Origin: Coprobacter tertius
GTDB taxonomy: Bacteria > Bacteroidota > Bacteroidia > Bacteroidales > Coprobacteraceae
DNA length: 64,000 bases
Reading direction: 5' to 3'
Assembly: GCF_024330105.1 (NCBI RefSeq)
Contig: NZ_JANDHW010000011.1
Span: 1-64,000, forward strand
A program made the translations under genes and the position numbers. Shown one piece after another: positions 56,001-64,000 of the stretch; position 1 is the first letter of the stretch, and each line of letters begins with the position of its first letter. Below the pieces are notes generated by a model. It searched no databases, had not been told where the DNA came from, and saw only the letters and a program-made list of their open reading frames with translations.

Positions 56001-56222
56001 CCGGTAATTATGACGGCGGCTATGGCTGCGATCGGTTTATTACCGGCAGCCATGAGCCACGGGATCGGTTCCGAATCACAACGCCCGTTAGCCATCGTAA
56101 TTATCGGAGGGCTGATCGGTGCAACTTTTTTTGCCTTGTTTATATTTCCGCTTATTGTAGAATCGGTTTACGATAAAATGCTGTATGATAAAGAGGGAAA
56201 TCTTAAACAAAGGAAATTATAA
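53097..56222 (+). CDS. Heavy-metal-efflux RND transporter (CusA/CzcA family)
   Basis: A 1041-residue inner membrane RND pump with 12 membrane helices in two repeats. The motif DFGIIIDGAVVMVE at about residues 398-411 is the HME-RND signature (DFGX3DGAX3VE) with the acidic residues of proton transfer, here followed by Gly rather than the usual Asn. Such pumps export Cu(I)/Ag(I) or Zn/Co/Cd; the metal cannot be settled from sequence. It is the third gene of the efflux operon, followed by a two-component system. Confidence 0.95.
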   Translation: MHKFIDNIVAFSLKNKFFVFFCTIIAVIAGAVSFKHTPIDAFPDVTNTKVTIITQWPGRSAEEVEKFITIPIEIAMNPVQKKTDIRSTTLFGLSVINVVFDDHVDDFTARQQVYNLLNDADLPEGVTPEVQPLYGPTGEIYRYTLHSKKRDVRELKTLQDWVIERNLRSVSGVADIVSFGGEVKTFEVSVDPNRLINYGITPLELYNAIAKSNINVGGDVITKSSQAYVVRGIGLINDLEELKNIVVKNIDGTPVLVRHLADVHESCLPRLGQVGRMNENDVVEGIVIMRKGENPKDVIDALKAKIADINKNVLPSDVQIVPFYDRENLVNLAVNTVSHNLIEGILLVTFIVLIFMADWRTTIVVAVVIPLALLFAFICLRFMGMSANLLSMGAIDFGIIIDGAVVMVEGVFVALDKKAKEVGMPMFNRMSKMGLIRHTAKDKAKAVFFSKLIIITALIPIFSFQKVEGKMFSPLAYTLGFALLGALLFTLTLVPVMSSMLLKKNVRERNNFFVRFVNENAFLFFNKCCLHRKFTIGLASIVCVTGLWMFSLLGTEFLPQLNEGSIYIRATLPQSISLNESVELANRMRSELAAYPEVKQVLSQTGRPNDGTDATGFYNIEFHVDTYSEKEWKSKLTKLQLIQKMQGDLSIYPGIDFNFSQPITDNVEEAASGVKGSIAVKVFGKDLYRSEKIAVEIEKILGTVNGIEDLGVIRNIGQPELRVELNEKKLARYGVAKEDVQSIIEMAIGGKSASLLYEDERKFNIMVRYKPEFRQNEEQIGKILVPAMNGKMIPIKELADIKTITGPLLIFRDNHMRFCAVKFSVRGRDMGTAVAEAQKKVNASVHIPDGYTLKWTGDFENQQRATKRLAQVVPISIAIIFIILFVLFSNARDAGLVLLNVPFAAVGGIIALLITQFNFSISAGIGFIALFGICIQNGVIMISDIKHNIQSRLSLSDAVKCSMRSRIRPVIMTAAMAAIGLLPAAMSHGIGSESQRPLAIVIIGGLIGATFFALFIFPLIVESVYDKMLYDKEGNLKQRKL

Positions 56223-56233
56223 AGGTAAACTCG

Positions 56234-56241
56234 TATATTTG
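56234..56241 (+). promoter_or_regulatory. Possible internal promoter of the two-component genes
   Basis: TATATTTG matches TAnnTTTG, 55 bases before the response regulator ATG. A -33 element is not evident. It may give basal expression of the regulators apart from the efflux genes. Confidence 0.4.
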
Positions 56242-56295
56242 TAGAATGTTATAGTATTGCGTAAATTAATATGACACGCTGGAGGGGATCAGGAG

Positions 56296-56973
56296 ATGGC
56301 GAAAATATTATTGGCAGAAGATGAAATAAATATTGCTTCGTTTATCGAACGGGGTTTACAGGAATTCGGGCACGAGGTTACCGTGGTGTACGATGGGGAT
56401 TCGTGCTGGGATCTTTTGCAAAATGAAACGTTCGATTTGCTGGTATTGGATATAATTATGCCCGGTATGAATGGTCTCGATTTGTGCCTGCAATACCGAC
56501 AGAAAGAAGGATTTCTTATCCCTGTAATAATTCTTACAGCATTGGGTACCACCGATGACATCGTGAGAGGGTTGGATGCCGGAGCGGATGATTATTTGGT
56601 GAAACCATTTAGTTTTCAAGAACTCGAAGCTCGTATAAAGGCTTTGTTGCGTCGGGGCAAAGAGTCTTCTTCTTTACAGCTTATATGTGATGATCTTATT
56701 TTGGATTGTAGTCTTAGGCGGGCACAGAGAGGAGATCGTATTATCGATCTTACTGTTAAGGAATATCGGCTTTTAGAATATTTTATGACACATCAGGGTA
56801 TAGTGTTGTCCAGATTGTCTTTGTTGAAAGATGTTTGGGATAAGAATTTCGATCCGAATACCAATGTTGTAGATGTATATGTGAATTATTTGAGAAACAA
56901 GATCGATAAAGATTTCGACCGAAAGCTAATACACACGGTCGTGGGTACGGGATATATTATGGGAGTGCAGTAA
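56296..56973 (+). CDS. OmpR-family response regulator
   Basis: A 225-residue regulator with a receiver domain (phosphoacceptor D52, acidic pocket EDE at 8-10, K103) and a winged-helix DNA-binding domain ending in VVGTGYIMG. It most resembles CusR/CopR-like heavy-metal regulators. A purine-rich GGAGGGGATCAGGAG precedes the ATG. With the adjacent kinase it probably acts on the direct repeats upstream of the efflux operon. Confidence 0.95.
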   Translation: MAKILLAEDEINIASFIERGLQEFGHEVTVVYDGDSCWDLLQNETFDLLVLDIIMPGMNGLDLCLQYRQKEGFLIPVIILTALGTTDDIVRGLDAGADDYLVKPFSFQELEARIKALLRRGKESSSLQLICDDLILDCSLRRAQRGDRIIDLTVKEYRLLEYFMTHQGIVLSRLSLLKDVWDKNFDPNTNVVDVYVNYLRNKIDKDFDRKLIHTVVGTGYIMGVQ

Positions 56974-56989
56974 ACAGATAAGAAAGAAA

Positions 56990-58321
56990 ATGAAAATAGG
57001 CTCTAAAATCGCATTGTTTTACACAATAATTACAGTAGGAGCTATCGCTGCGGTTGTTCTTGTATTTTATTTTTTTACTTCGCGTTATATCAACAATTTG
57101 TATGATTCGTATCTTGCTGAAAAGGCGTACCTTACCGCTCAAAAACATTGGGAAAAAGACGAGGTAGATGAATTGAGTTATTACGAAATACAACAAAAAT
57201 ATAACGAACTTTTACCTCAGGCTCGGGAGATATTGTTGAATAAAGATAGTATCCCGGCTGTTACCGATACCCTGAATAAATATCTCGATAGAGACCAGCA
57301 GATTCGTCTTTTCAAAAATAATCCAGTTTCGTTCGTTTATGGAAAACTTCGAGGATCGGCGCTTTATTATCCTGATAACGAGGGGAATTTTGTTGTATTG
57401 GTAATGGCCAATAATAATTATGGATACGAGATTCAAAAACATATATTATTGCTTACGGTTTTACTTTTGTTGGTCAGTTGTGGTTTTATTTATCTTATTG
57501 GAAGGCTTTATTCGAACCGTATTTTGCAGCCGCTGCAACATCTATTAAAAGACCTTGGGCATATTCGCGGAAATAATCTTAGTATCAGGCTGAAGACCTT
57601 GGGCAACAAGGATGAACTCGATGAACTTATACGTACTCTGAATGATATGCTCGACAGAATCAATATTGCGTTTCAGGCAGAAAAATCATTTATCAGCAAT
57701 GCATCGCATGAATTGAATAATCCGCTTACCGCAATACAAGGCGAATGTGAAATAAGCCTTATGAAAGAACGTTCTGCAGCCGAATATATAGAGGCATTGC
57801 AACGGATTGCGACAGAGAGCAAGCGTATAAGTCGCCTTATAAAACACTTGTTGTTTCTTTCGAGGCAGGATGATGAAATTTTACAAAATACCGAGGAACG
57901 AATAGCTCTTTTAACCTTTTTGAGAGGATTATGTTTGCAGTATTCACGGGTAGAATTTAAACCTGATAAAGATACCGAAGATATATATATTATCGGAGAT
58001 TCTCATCTTTTAGGTGTTGCTTTCTGTAATTTGATCGAAAACGCTCGTAAATATTCGAGGGATACGGTTGTGGTAAGTATGGCGAGGAGTGATGTCGGAA
58101 CCGTCGTTGAAATCGAAGATCGTGGAATCGGTATTCCCGAGAAAGAGATCAGCCATGTTTTCCATTCATTTTACCGGGCAAGTAATACTCGTGAATATGC
58201 CGGACACGGAATCGGATTGAGCCTCTCGATGAAAATATTATCGGTTTACGGGGGAAAAATAAAAATCGAATCTCGGGTTAATGCATACACTAAAGTGATT
58301 GTAACGTTTAATCGGAAATAA
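56990..58321 (+). CDS. Sensor histidine kinase of the efflux locus
   Basis: A 443-residue kinase. Two membrane helices at about 7-28 and 148-170 flank a periplasmic sensor domain of about 120 residues. A HAMP domain follows, then HisKA with the phospho-acceptor His near residue 240 (ASHELNNPL), and HATPase_c with NLIENARKYS, DRGIGIP and GHGIGLSLS. It starts 16 bases after the response regulator. The sensor has no obvious metal-binding histidine cluster. Confidence 0.94.
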   Translation: MKIGSKIALFYTIITVGAIAAVVLVFYFFTSRYINNLYDSYLAEKAYLTAQKHWEKDEVDELSYYEIQQKYNELLPQAREILLNKDSIPAVTDTLNKYLDRDQQIRLFKNNPVSFVYGKLRGSALYYPDNEGNFVVLVMANNNYGYEIQKHILLLTVLLLLVSCGFIYLIGRLYSNRILQPLQHLLKDLGHIRGNNLSIRLKTLGNKDELDELIRTLNDMLDRINIAFQAEKSFISNASHELNNPLTAIQGECEISLMKERSAAEYIEALQRIATESKRISRLIKHLLFLSRQDDEILQNTEERIALLTFLRGLCLQYSRVEFKPDKDTEDIYIIGDSHLLGVAFCNLIENARKYSRDTVVVSMARSDVGTVVEIEDRGIGIPEKEISHVFHSFYRASNTREYAGHGIGLSLSMKILSVYGGKIKIESRVNAYTKVIVTFNRK

Positions 58322-58457
58322 TTTATATTTAAGATAAAATCCTTCGATTATGGTTTGTGGATTAAGAATTTATGTTGTAAAGTATTATTAATAATCAAAA
58401 AATAATCATAATATTTATATCTGTATCGCTCTTTAATAATATAAAAAAAGGCCGTAA

Positions 58458-58489
58458 TTTGTAATCTACGGGATTATTATGTATATTTG
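58458..58489 (+). promoter_or_regulatory. Promoter of the rimP-nusA-infB operon
   Basis: TTTG (58458-58461), a 20-base spacer and TATATTTG (58482-58489) are a full match to the Bacteroidota consensus. The transcript would start near 58494, giving a leader of about 83 bases that contains the palindrome at 58511-58531. Confidence 0.85.
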
Positions 58490-58510
58490 CATGCGAAAAG
58501 GGAGAAGTAG

Positions 58511-58531
58511 GAGGGGACAATTTGTCCCCTC
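58511..58531 (+). promoter_or_regulatory. Perfect palindrome / hairpin in the rimP-nusA-infB leader
   Basis: GAGGGGACAA (58511-58520), one T, and TTGTCCCCTC (58522-58531) are exact complements. As RNA it can form an 8-bp GC-rich stem with a 5-base loop, followed by GTTTTGTTCC. It could be a leader attenuator or an operator. Confidence 0.7.
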
Positions 58532-58576
58532 GTTTTGTTCCTTACCTTATGTATTGTTAAGAAGTAACAAGATAAG

Positions 58577-59044
58577 ATGATAGAAAAAGATGAAATAAGC
58601 CGGTTGGCGACAGAATCTCTTGCCGATACCGATTGTTTTTTGGTAGATGTACAGGTGAAGCCGGGAAATATCATAACGGTTGAAATAGATAATAAAGACG
58701 GTGTGGATATCGATCGTTGCGTTAGCGTACATCGGTTTATCGAATCGCATCTCGACCGGGATATAGAAGATTACGAATTGGAAGTAGGTTCGGCCGGTAT
58801 AACTTCTCCTTTTAAGGTATTGGAGCAATATCGTAAAAATATCGGAAATGAAGTAGAAGTGCTTACTTGTACCGGAGTAAAGCTTTCGGGGATTCTGAAG
58901 GACGCTACCGATGATAAATTTATTGTGACTGTGACCAAGAAGGTGAAAACAGAAACGAGTAAACGAAAGGTAGAGGTTGAGGAAGACCTTGTATTCGGTT
59001 ACAATGAAGTAAAATATACAAAATATTTAATCAGATTCAAATAA
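58577..59044 (+). CDS. rimP: Ribosome maturation factor RimP
   Basis: A 155-residue RimP protein, needed for 30S subunit maturation. The VEVGSAGITSPF segment (here LEVGSAGITSPF) near residues 72-83 is the family hallmark, followed by an SH3-like C-terminal domain. It is the first gene of the conserved rimP-nusA-infB operon and is 4 bases from nusA. Confidence 0.95.
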   Translation: MIEKDEISRLATESLADTDCFLVDVQVKPGNIITVEIDNKDGVDIDRCVSVHRFIESHLDRDIEDYELEVGSAGITSPFKVLEQYRKNIGNEVEVLTCTGVKLSGILKDATDDKFIVTVTKKVKTETSKRKVEVEEDLVFGYNEVKYTKYLIRFK

Positions 59045-59048
59045 AAAT

Positions 59049-60305
59049 ATGGCCAAAAAAGAGGAAGCAATCAGCATGGTTGATACATTCTCAGAATTTA
59101 AAGAACTGAAGAATATCGACAGAACGACGATGATCAGCGTGCTGGAAGAGTCGTTTCGTAATGTTTTGTCTAAAATGTTCGGAACCGACGAGAATTTCGA
59201 CGTTATTGTCAATCCCGATAAAGGCGATTTCGAAATATGGCGGAATCGGGAAGTGGTAGCCGACGGAGAAGTTACCGATCCCAATCTGCAAATATCTTTG
59301 TCGGAAGCAAAAAAAATCGATGAAGATTATGAGATCGGAGAAGAAGTGACCGATGAAGTGTTTTTTGAAAAATTCGGTCGTCGGGCGATTCTTAATTTGC
59401 GTCAGACATTGGCCTCGAAAATATTGGAATTGCAGAAAGACAGCATTTATAATAAATATAAAGATCGTATCGGGCAGATTGTGAGCGCCGAGGTATATCA
59501 GATATGGAAAAAAGAAATGTTGTTGCTCGATGACGAGGGAAATGAGTTGTTACTACCGAAAACCGAACAGATACCTACCGATTTTTACCGTAAAGGGGAA
59601 ACCGTGCGGGCTGTGGTGGCTCGAGTAGATAATAAAAATAATAATCCTAAAATTATTATTTCCCGTACCTCTCCCGTCTTTTTGCAAAGATTGTTCGAAC
59701 TTGAGGTTCCTGAAATTCATGACGGACTTATTATGATTCGCAAAATTGCCCGTATCCCGGGAGAAAGGGCAAAAGTTGCCGTAGAATCATACGATGACCG
59801 TATCGATCCGGTGGGAGCTTGTGTAGGTGTGAAAGGTTCTCGTATTCATGGTATCGTGAGAGAATTGCGCAATGAAAATATCGATGTTATCAATTATACC
59901 GGTAACATACAGCTCTTTATACAAAGAGCTTTAAGCCCGGCTAAAATTTCATCGATACGTCTGAACGAAGAAGAACGCAAAGCTGAAGTATTCTTAAAAC
60001 CCGAAGAAGTATCCTTGGCTATCGGTAAAGGAGGCCTTAATATTAAATTGGCTTGTATGCTTACCGAATATACTATTGATGTGTATCGGGATATCGACGA
60101 AGCGGAAGAAGAAGATATCTATCTCGACGAATTTAAGGATGAAATAGATACTTGGGTTATCGAAGCTCTGAAAGCGATTGGCTGTGCTACGGCAAAGAGT
60201 GTGCTTGCGACTCCGAGAGAAGTGTTGATAGAGAAGGCAGACCTCGAGGAGAATACGGTAGACGAAGTGATAAATATTTTAAAAGCTGAATTCGAAGAAG
60301 AATAA
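59049..60305 (+). CDS. nusA: Transcription termination/antitermination protein NusA
   Basis: A 418-residue NusA with an N-terminal RNA polymerase-binding domain, an S1 domain (about 135-200) and two KH domains (VGACVGVKGSRIHGIVRELRNE segment and SLAIGKGGLNIKLA). The C-terminal acidic repeats of E. coli NusA are not present, which is normal for this phylum; a short helical end remains. It modulates pausing and termination. Confidence 0.97.
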   Translation: MAKKEEAISMVDTFSEFKELKNIDRTTMISVLEESFRNVLSKMFGTDENFDVIVNPDKGDFEIWRNREVVADGEVTDPNLQISLSEAKKIDEDYEIGEEVTDEVFFEKFGRRAILNLRQTLASKILELQKDSIYNKYKDRIGQIVSAEVYQIWKKEMLLLDDEGNELLLPKTEQIPTDFYRKGETVRAVVARVDNKNNNPKIIISRTSPVFLQRLFELEVPEIHDGLIMIRKIARIPGERAKVAVESYDDRIDPVGACVGVKGSRIHGIVRELRNENIDVINYTGNIQLFIQRALSPAKISSIRLNEEERKAEVFLKPEEVSLAIGKGGLNIKLACMLTEYTIDVYRDIDEAEEEDIYLDEFKDEIDTWVIEALKAIGCATAKSVLATPREVLIEKADLEENTVDEVINILKAEFEEE

Positions 60306-60417
60306 ACCAGAGTGGTATTTCTGGCTGAGAAGCCGGAAATATTTCGTTATAATATCGTCGTAAAACTCCCGGATACCCGATAAATTCTTCAGAATTCATA
60401 AACCATAAAAACTAAAT

Positions 60418-63333
60418 ATGTCGATAAGGTTAAATAAAGTAGCAAGAGATTTAAATGTAGGAATTCAGACGGCTGTCGATTTTCTGCAGAAGAAAGGATT
60501 TTCGATTGAGTCTAATCCCAATACGAAGATCAGTGACGAACAGTATGCTATGCTTGTAAAAGAGTTTAGTAATGATAAAAGTTTGAAAATAGAATCGGAG
60601 CGGATTAGTCAGGAACGTCACAGTAAGGATAAGAATAAAGCTACCGTATCGATCGATGGTTATGAAGAGCCTGTGAATGAGGTTGATAATGCAGAATCAC
60701 AAGAAATAAAGATCAGCGTTGCCGAGGATTTAAAGCCGAAAATTAAGCAAGTAGGTAAGATCGATCTCGATAAAATTTACAAACATCCGGTTGCCGCTAC
60801 CGAAGAGGATCAAGATCGGGAACCTGTTGAAGAACCTGTTGCGGTTGCTAAAGAGGAAGAAATACCTGTTGTAGTTGACGAACCGGAGGAGAGACCTGCC
60901 GAAGAGGATATTATTCCTGTTGCCGAAACAATTCAACCTAAAGAAGAAAATGAGGTAGTTGAAAATCTCAATGGTGACAATGATGAAGATTATGATGATG
61001 ACGATTTTGTAGGAGAAGAACCAGAAGAGGAGAAAATTACAGTCGAAGAAAGTAAAAGCGACGAGGTATTTACTTTAAATACTCCGAAACTTACGACCAA
61101 TATTAATGTAGTAGGTAAAATCGATTTGTCTGCTCTTAATCAGCAAACCCGTCCGAAAAAGAAATCGAAAGAAGAAAAGAGAAAAGAGCGGGAGGCTAAA
61201 GAAAAGCAGCGTAATGAAATGAAAAAGGTTGTTAAACCGGAACCGGGAACAGCCCGAGAAACAGATGCGGCCGATGCAGAACGTAAAAAACGGAAACGGA
61301 TTAAAAAAGAAAAGGTCGATATCGAAAAAAGTGCCGTTACCGGAGTAAATCCTCAACGTCCGCAACCCCAGCGTAATAATGGTAACAATAATAATAAACA
61401 GCAGAAATTACGTCGTCCTGTAAAAGCTGAAATAAGTGAAGAAGACGTTCAGAAACAGATAAAAGAAACTTTGGCGCGTTTAACGACAAAGGGGCAGAAA
61501 AAAGGAGCGAAATGGCGTAAAGAAAAGCGTGAAGCTTTTTCATCCCGTGCACAGGAGCAGGCTGAGCATGAAATGGAAGAAAGTAAAGTGTTGAAACTGA
61601 CTGAATTCGTAACTGCAAATGACTTGGCTGTGATGATGAACGTACCGGTAAACAATGTGATCGCAACCTGTATGAGTATAGGGATTATGGTGTCGATTAA
61701 CCAGCGTCTCGATGCGGAAACGATTAATATTGTGGCGGAAGAATTCGGATATAAGACCGAATACGTGAGTGCCGAGGTTGTAGAGGCGATTAATGTTGAA
61801 GAAGACCGTGAAGAAGATCTTACTCATCGTCCTCCTATTGTTACAGTAATGGGGCATGTCGATCATGGTAAAACCTCTTTACTCGACTATATCCGTAATG
61901 CTAATGTTATTGCGGGTGAGGCCGGAGGTATTACGCAACATATAGGTGCATATAATGTGAAGCTGGATGATGGGCGGCGTATTACATTCCTCGATACTCC
62001 AGGTCACGAAGCTTTTACGGCTATGCGTGCACGTGGTGCAAAAGTAACCGATATTGCAATTATTATAGTTGCTGCCGATGATAATGTGATGCCGCAGACT
62101 GTAGAGGCAATTAATCATGCTTCGGCAGCCGGTGTGCCTATTGTATTTGCGATTAATAAGATAGATAAGCCGAATGCCAATCCCGACAAGATAAAAGAAG
62201 AATTGGCTAATATGAACTATTTGGTTGAAGAATGGGGTGGAAAATACCAGTCTCAGGAAATTTCGGCCAAAAAGGGACAGGGTGTGCATGAGCTGATGGA
62301 GAAGGTTCTGCTCGAAGCCGAGTTACTCGACCTGAAAGCAAACCCCGACCGTCGTGCCACTGGTTCGGTGATCGAGTCTACTTTGGATAAAGGTCGAGGG
62401 TATGTTGCTACCGTACTTGTAGAAAACGGAACATTACATACCGGAGATATTGTACTTGCCGGTACGCATTATGGACGTGTTAAAGCGATGTTCAACGAAC
62501 GAAATACCCGTATCGATGAAGCGGGACCTTCGGCTCCGGCTTTGATTTTAGGGTTGAACGGTGCTCCTCAGGCCGGTGATATATTCCACGTAATGGAATC
62601 GGACCAGGAGGCTCGTGATATTGCTACCAAACGGGAACAGTTGCAACGGGAGCTAGGATTGCGTACCCATAAACTGCTTACGCTCGATGATATCGGACGT
62701 CGTATTGCAATTGGCAATTTCCAGGAATTGAATATTATTGTAAAAGGCGATGTAGATGGCTCGGTAGAAGCGTTGGGAGATTCTCTGATAAAATTGTCTA
62801 CCGAAGAAATACAAGTAAATGTATTGCATAAGGCTGTAGGGCAGATCTCTGAATCGGATATAACCCTTGCGGCTGCGTCGAATGCTATTATTATCGGATT
62901 CCAGGTGCGTCCGTCTATGGCAGCCCGGAGGCTGGCAGAGAAGGAAGGAGTTGATATTCGTTTGTATTCGATTATCTATGATGCTATCGAAGAAGTAAAA
63001 TTGGCGATGGAAGGTATGTTATCTCCCGAGATAAAAGAAGAAATTACAGCTACTGTCGAAGTAAGGGAAACATTCCGTATTACCAAAGTGGGTACGGTTG
63101 CCGGTTGTATGGTAAAAGAAGGTAAGATAAAACGTACGCATAAAATACGTCTTATTCGCGATGGTATCGTAATATATAGCGGAGATCTCGGATCTCTGAA
63201 ACGCTTCAAAGACGATGTGAAAGAAGTGGCGACGGGATATGAGTGCGGTTTGAACATTACCAACTATAACGATATTAAGGTGGGCGACCTGATCGAAGCA
63301 TATGAAGAGGTAGAAGTGAAGAAAACATTATAA
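60418..63333 (+). CDS. infB: Translation initiation factor IF-2
   Basis: A 971-residue IF-2. The N-terminal region includes an IF2_N helix bundle and a long, alternating acidic and lysine-rich linker (about 60-400). The GTPase domain has the P-loop GHVDHGKTS near residue 480, DTPGHEAF and NKIDKP, then domains II, III and the initiator-tRNA-binding C2 domain. It lies 112 bases after nusA and is followed by a hairpin. Confidence 0.98.
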   Translation: MSIRLNKVARDLNVGIQTAVDFLQKKGFSIESNPNTKISDEQYAMLVKEFSNDKSLKIESERISQERHSKDKNKATVSIDGYEEPVNEVDNAESQEIKISVAEDLKPKIKQVGKIDLDKIYKHPVAATEEDQDREPVEEPVAVAKEEEIPVVVDEPEERPAEEDIIPVAETIQPKEENEVVENLNGDNDEDYDDDDFVGEEPEEEKITVEESKSDEVFTLNTPKLTTNINVVGKIDLSALNQQTRPKKKSKEEKRKEREAKEKQRNEMKKVVKPEPGTARETDAADAERKKRKRIKKEKVDIEKSAVTGVNPQRPQPQRNNGNNNNKQQKLRRPVKAEISEEDVQKQIKETLARLTTKGQKKGAKWRKEKREAFSSRAQEQAEHEMEESKVLKLTEFVTANDLAVMMNVPVNNVIATCMSIGIMVSINQRLDAETINIVAEEFGYKTEYVSAEVVEAINVEEDREEDLTHRPPIVTVMGHVDHGKTSLLDYIRNANVIAGEAGGITQHIGAYNVKLDDGRRITFLDTPGHEAFTAMRARGAKVTDIAIIIVAADDNVMPQTVEAINHASAAGVPIVFAINKIDKPNANPDKIKEELANMNYLVEEWGGKYQSQEISAKKGQGVHELMEKVLLEAELLDLKANPDRRATGSVIESTLDKGRGYVATVLVENGTLHTGDIVLAGTHYGRVKAMFNERNTRIDEAGPSAPALILGLNGAPQAGDIFHVMESDQEARDIATKREQLQRELGLRTHKLLTLDDIGRRIAIGNFQELNIIVKGDVDGSVEALGDSLIKLSTEEIQVNVLHKAVGQISESDITLAAASNAIIIGFQVRPSMAARRLAEKEGVDIRLYSIIYDAIEEVKLAMEGMLSPEIKEEITATVEVRETFRITKVGTVAGCMVKEGKIKRTHKIRLIRDGIVIYSGDLGSLKRFKDDVKEVATGYECGLNITNYNDIKVGDLIEAYEEVEVKKTL

Positions 63334-63383
63334 TTTACCTGAAAAGGACTTTGCAGTTCTTATGGTGAAGTAATGAAATATAG

Positions 63384-63437
63384 CACAGACGCGTGAAGGA
63401 TCGTTATTAAAAGTATTCTTTACCGTCTGTGTTTTTT
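63384..63437 (+). terminator. Terminator after infB
   Basis: CACAGACG and CGTCTGTG form an 8-bp stem with a 32-base loop, followed by a T run. The loop is long, so it may be partial. Confidence 0.6.
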
Positions 63438-63457
63438 ATTAATACAGGCAGCAAGAA

Positions 63458-63943
63458 ATGGGATATTTCGATATATTTATTGGAGGTATTTTATGTATAG
63501 GTATCATATCGGGCCTGATGAGAGGTCTGGTAAGGCAAATCGGTTCGCTCGCCAGTCTGGTATTGGCGATAGTAGGATCGTATTTGTTCGGCAATTTCAC
63601 CGAAACTTTACTTATCGGACTTTTCGATGTTCCGTTATCTATCAGCCATTCACTTGCTTATCTGCTTACTTTTCTGGTGATTTATTTAGTTGGCCGTCTT
63701 ATCGCTTATTTTTGTTTACGAGTAGTAAGATGGGTTCAGTTGGGATTTTTAGACCGGTTGGCGGGTGCAGTATTTTCTGTATTTAAATATGTATTGATAA
63801 TTAGCATATTCATTAATATATACGAGTTTATCGATAGAGATTCGCATTGGATGAGTAAGAGTAAGAAAGAAAATTCTTACTTTTATGCCTGCGTCAGAGA
63901 AGTGGCTCCGACCCTTTTTTCACTGGCTGTTTCCGGTAAGTAA
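63458..63943 (+). CDS. CvpA-family membrane protein
   Basis: A 161-residue inner membrane protein with four membrane helices and the GIISGLMRGLVRQIGSL block of the CvpA family (named for colicin V production). Its precise function in Bacteroidota is unknown. It follows infB and precedes a gene cut off by the window end. Confidence 0.9.
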   Translation: MGYFDIFIGGILCIGIISGLMRGLVRQIGSLASLVLAIVGSYLFGNFTETLLIGLFDVPLSISHSLAYLLTFLVIYLVGRLIAYFCLRVVRWVQLGFLDRLAGAVFSVFKYVLIISIFINIYEFIDRDSHWMSKSKKENSYFYACVREVAPTLFSLAVSGK

Positions 63944-63949
63944 AAAAGA

Positions 63950-64000
63950 ATGAATAATAAATGGCTGAGTAAAACTAAAGCCGACAGGATATTGTTTACG
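63950..64000 (+). CDS. Start of a further gene, truncated by the window
   Basis: An ATG seven bases after the cvpA stop opens a frame of 17 codons, MNNKWLSKTKADRILFT, that runs to the window edge. It is too short to identify. The position makes it likely to be real. Confidence 0.45.
   Translation, partial: MNNKWLSKTKADRILFT

Noticed and set aside
58511-58531. Palindrome in the rimP leader as the terminator of the upstream kinase gene
   Set aside because: It lies downstream of a full-consensus promoter and about 190 bases past the kinase stop, so a leader element is the better reading.
1-64000. tRNA, rRNA, CRISPR or riboswitch elements
   Set aside because: Intergenic regions were read on both strands and none had the needed repeats, cloverleaf ends or conserved aptamer cores.

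Overview
The window is a chromosomal segment of a member of the Bacteroidales (phylum Bacteroidota). The order-level call is well supported; the family is not, and Barnesiellaceae or Tannerellaceae is only a guess from overall flavour. Support comes from a SusC/SusD pair, GSCFA and NigD-like proteins, a fused MurF-alanine racemase, a pdxJ-exbB-exbD-tonB cluster, and many promoters of the Bacteroidota type (a TAnnTTTG box at about -7, sometimes with TTTG about 20 bases upstream). No tRNA, rRNA, CRISPR array, IS element or integrase was seen.

Layout. 0-5.3 kb: a minus-strand mtaB, late acyltransferase and glycosyltransferase set, then a plus-strand acyl-CoA ligase. 5.4-12 kb: a small lipoprotein, a SusD/SusC pair, a truncated anti-sigma protein and a divergent ECF sigma factor. 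12-20.7 kb: minus-strand core genes (der, era, fabH, rpmF, yceD-like, an orphan histidine kinase, tsf, rpsB, rpsI, rplM). 20.8-21.6 kb: a NigD-like lipoprotein. 21.7-27.8 kb: phage-like module A. 27.8-36.2 kb: a lipoprotein, GSCFA protein, murF-alr, merR-type regulator, M23 peptidase and alaS. 36.4-38.4 kb: phage-like module B. 38.5-50.6 kb: slyD, a pseudouridine synthase with a large Asn-rich extension, asnS, the TonB energising operon with pdxJ, a CBS-domain protein, NAD kinase, a PepSY-like lipoprotein, PspC/PadR and a YgjP-like metalloprotease. 50.7-58.3 kb: a heavy-metal-type RND efflux operon with its own two-component system. 58.5-64 kb: rimP-nusA-infB, cvpA and the first 17 codons of a further gene.

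The most unusual content is the pair of phage-like modules sitting between housekeeping genes. Module A has an apparently intact large terminase (TerL) with a small upstream gene. Divergent from these is an overlapping three-gene operon whose products look like internal virion or ejection proteins. Module B, about 9 kb away, has three genes with 4-base overlaps, including a rhomboid protease fused to a spanin-like lysis segment. There is no integrase, repressor, attachment site, portal or capsid gene in the window. Modules A and B each have their own terminator and B has a strong host-type promoter. This split, stable-looking arrangement is what one would expect of a domesticated phage or gene-transfer-agent-like system whose other parts lie elsewhere, although decaying prophage pieces remain possible.

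Other points of interest are a sigma/anti-sigma/SusC set in which both the membrane part of the anti-sigma and the signalling domain of SusC are missing, spaced direct repeats upstream of the metal-efflux operon, a perfect palindrome in the rimP-nusA-infB leader, two genes that look leaderless, and several long intergenic inverted repeats.
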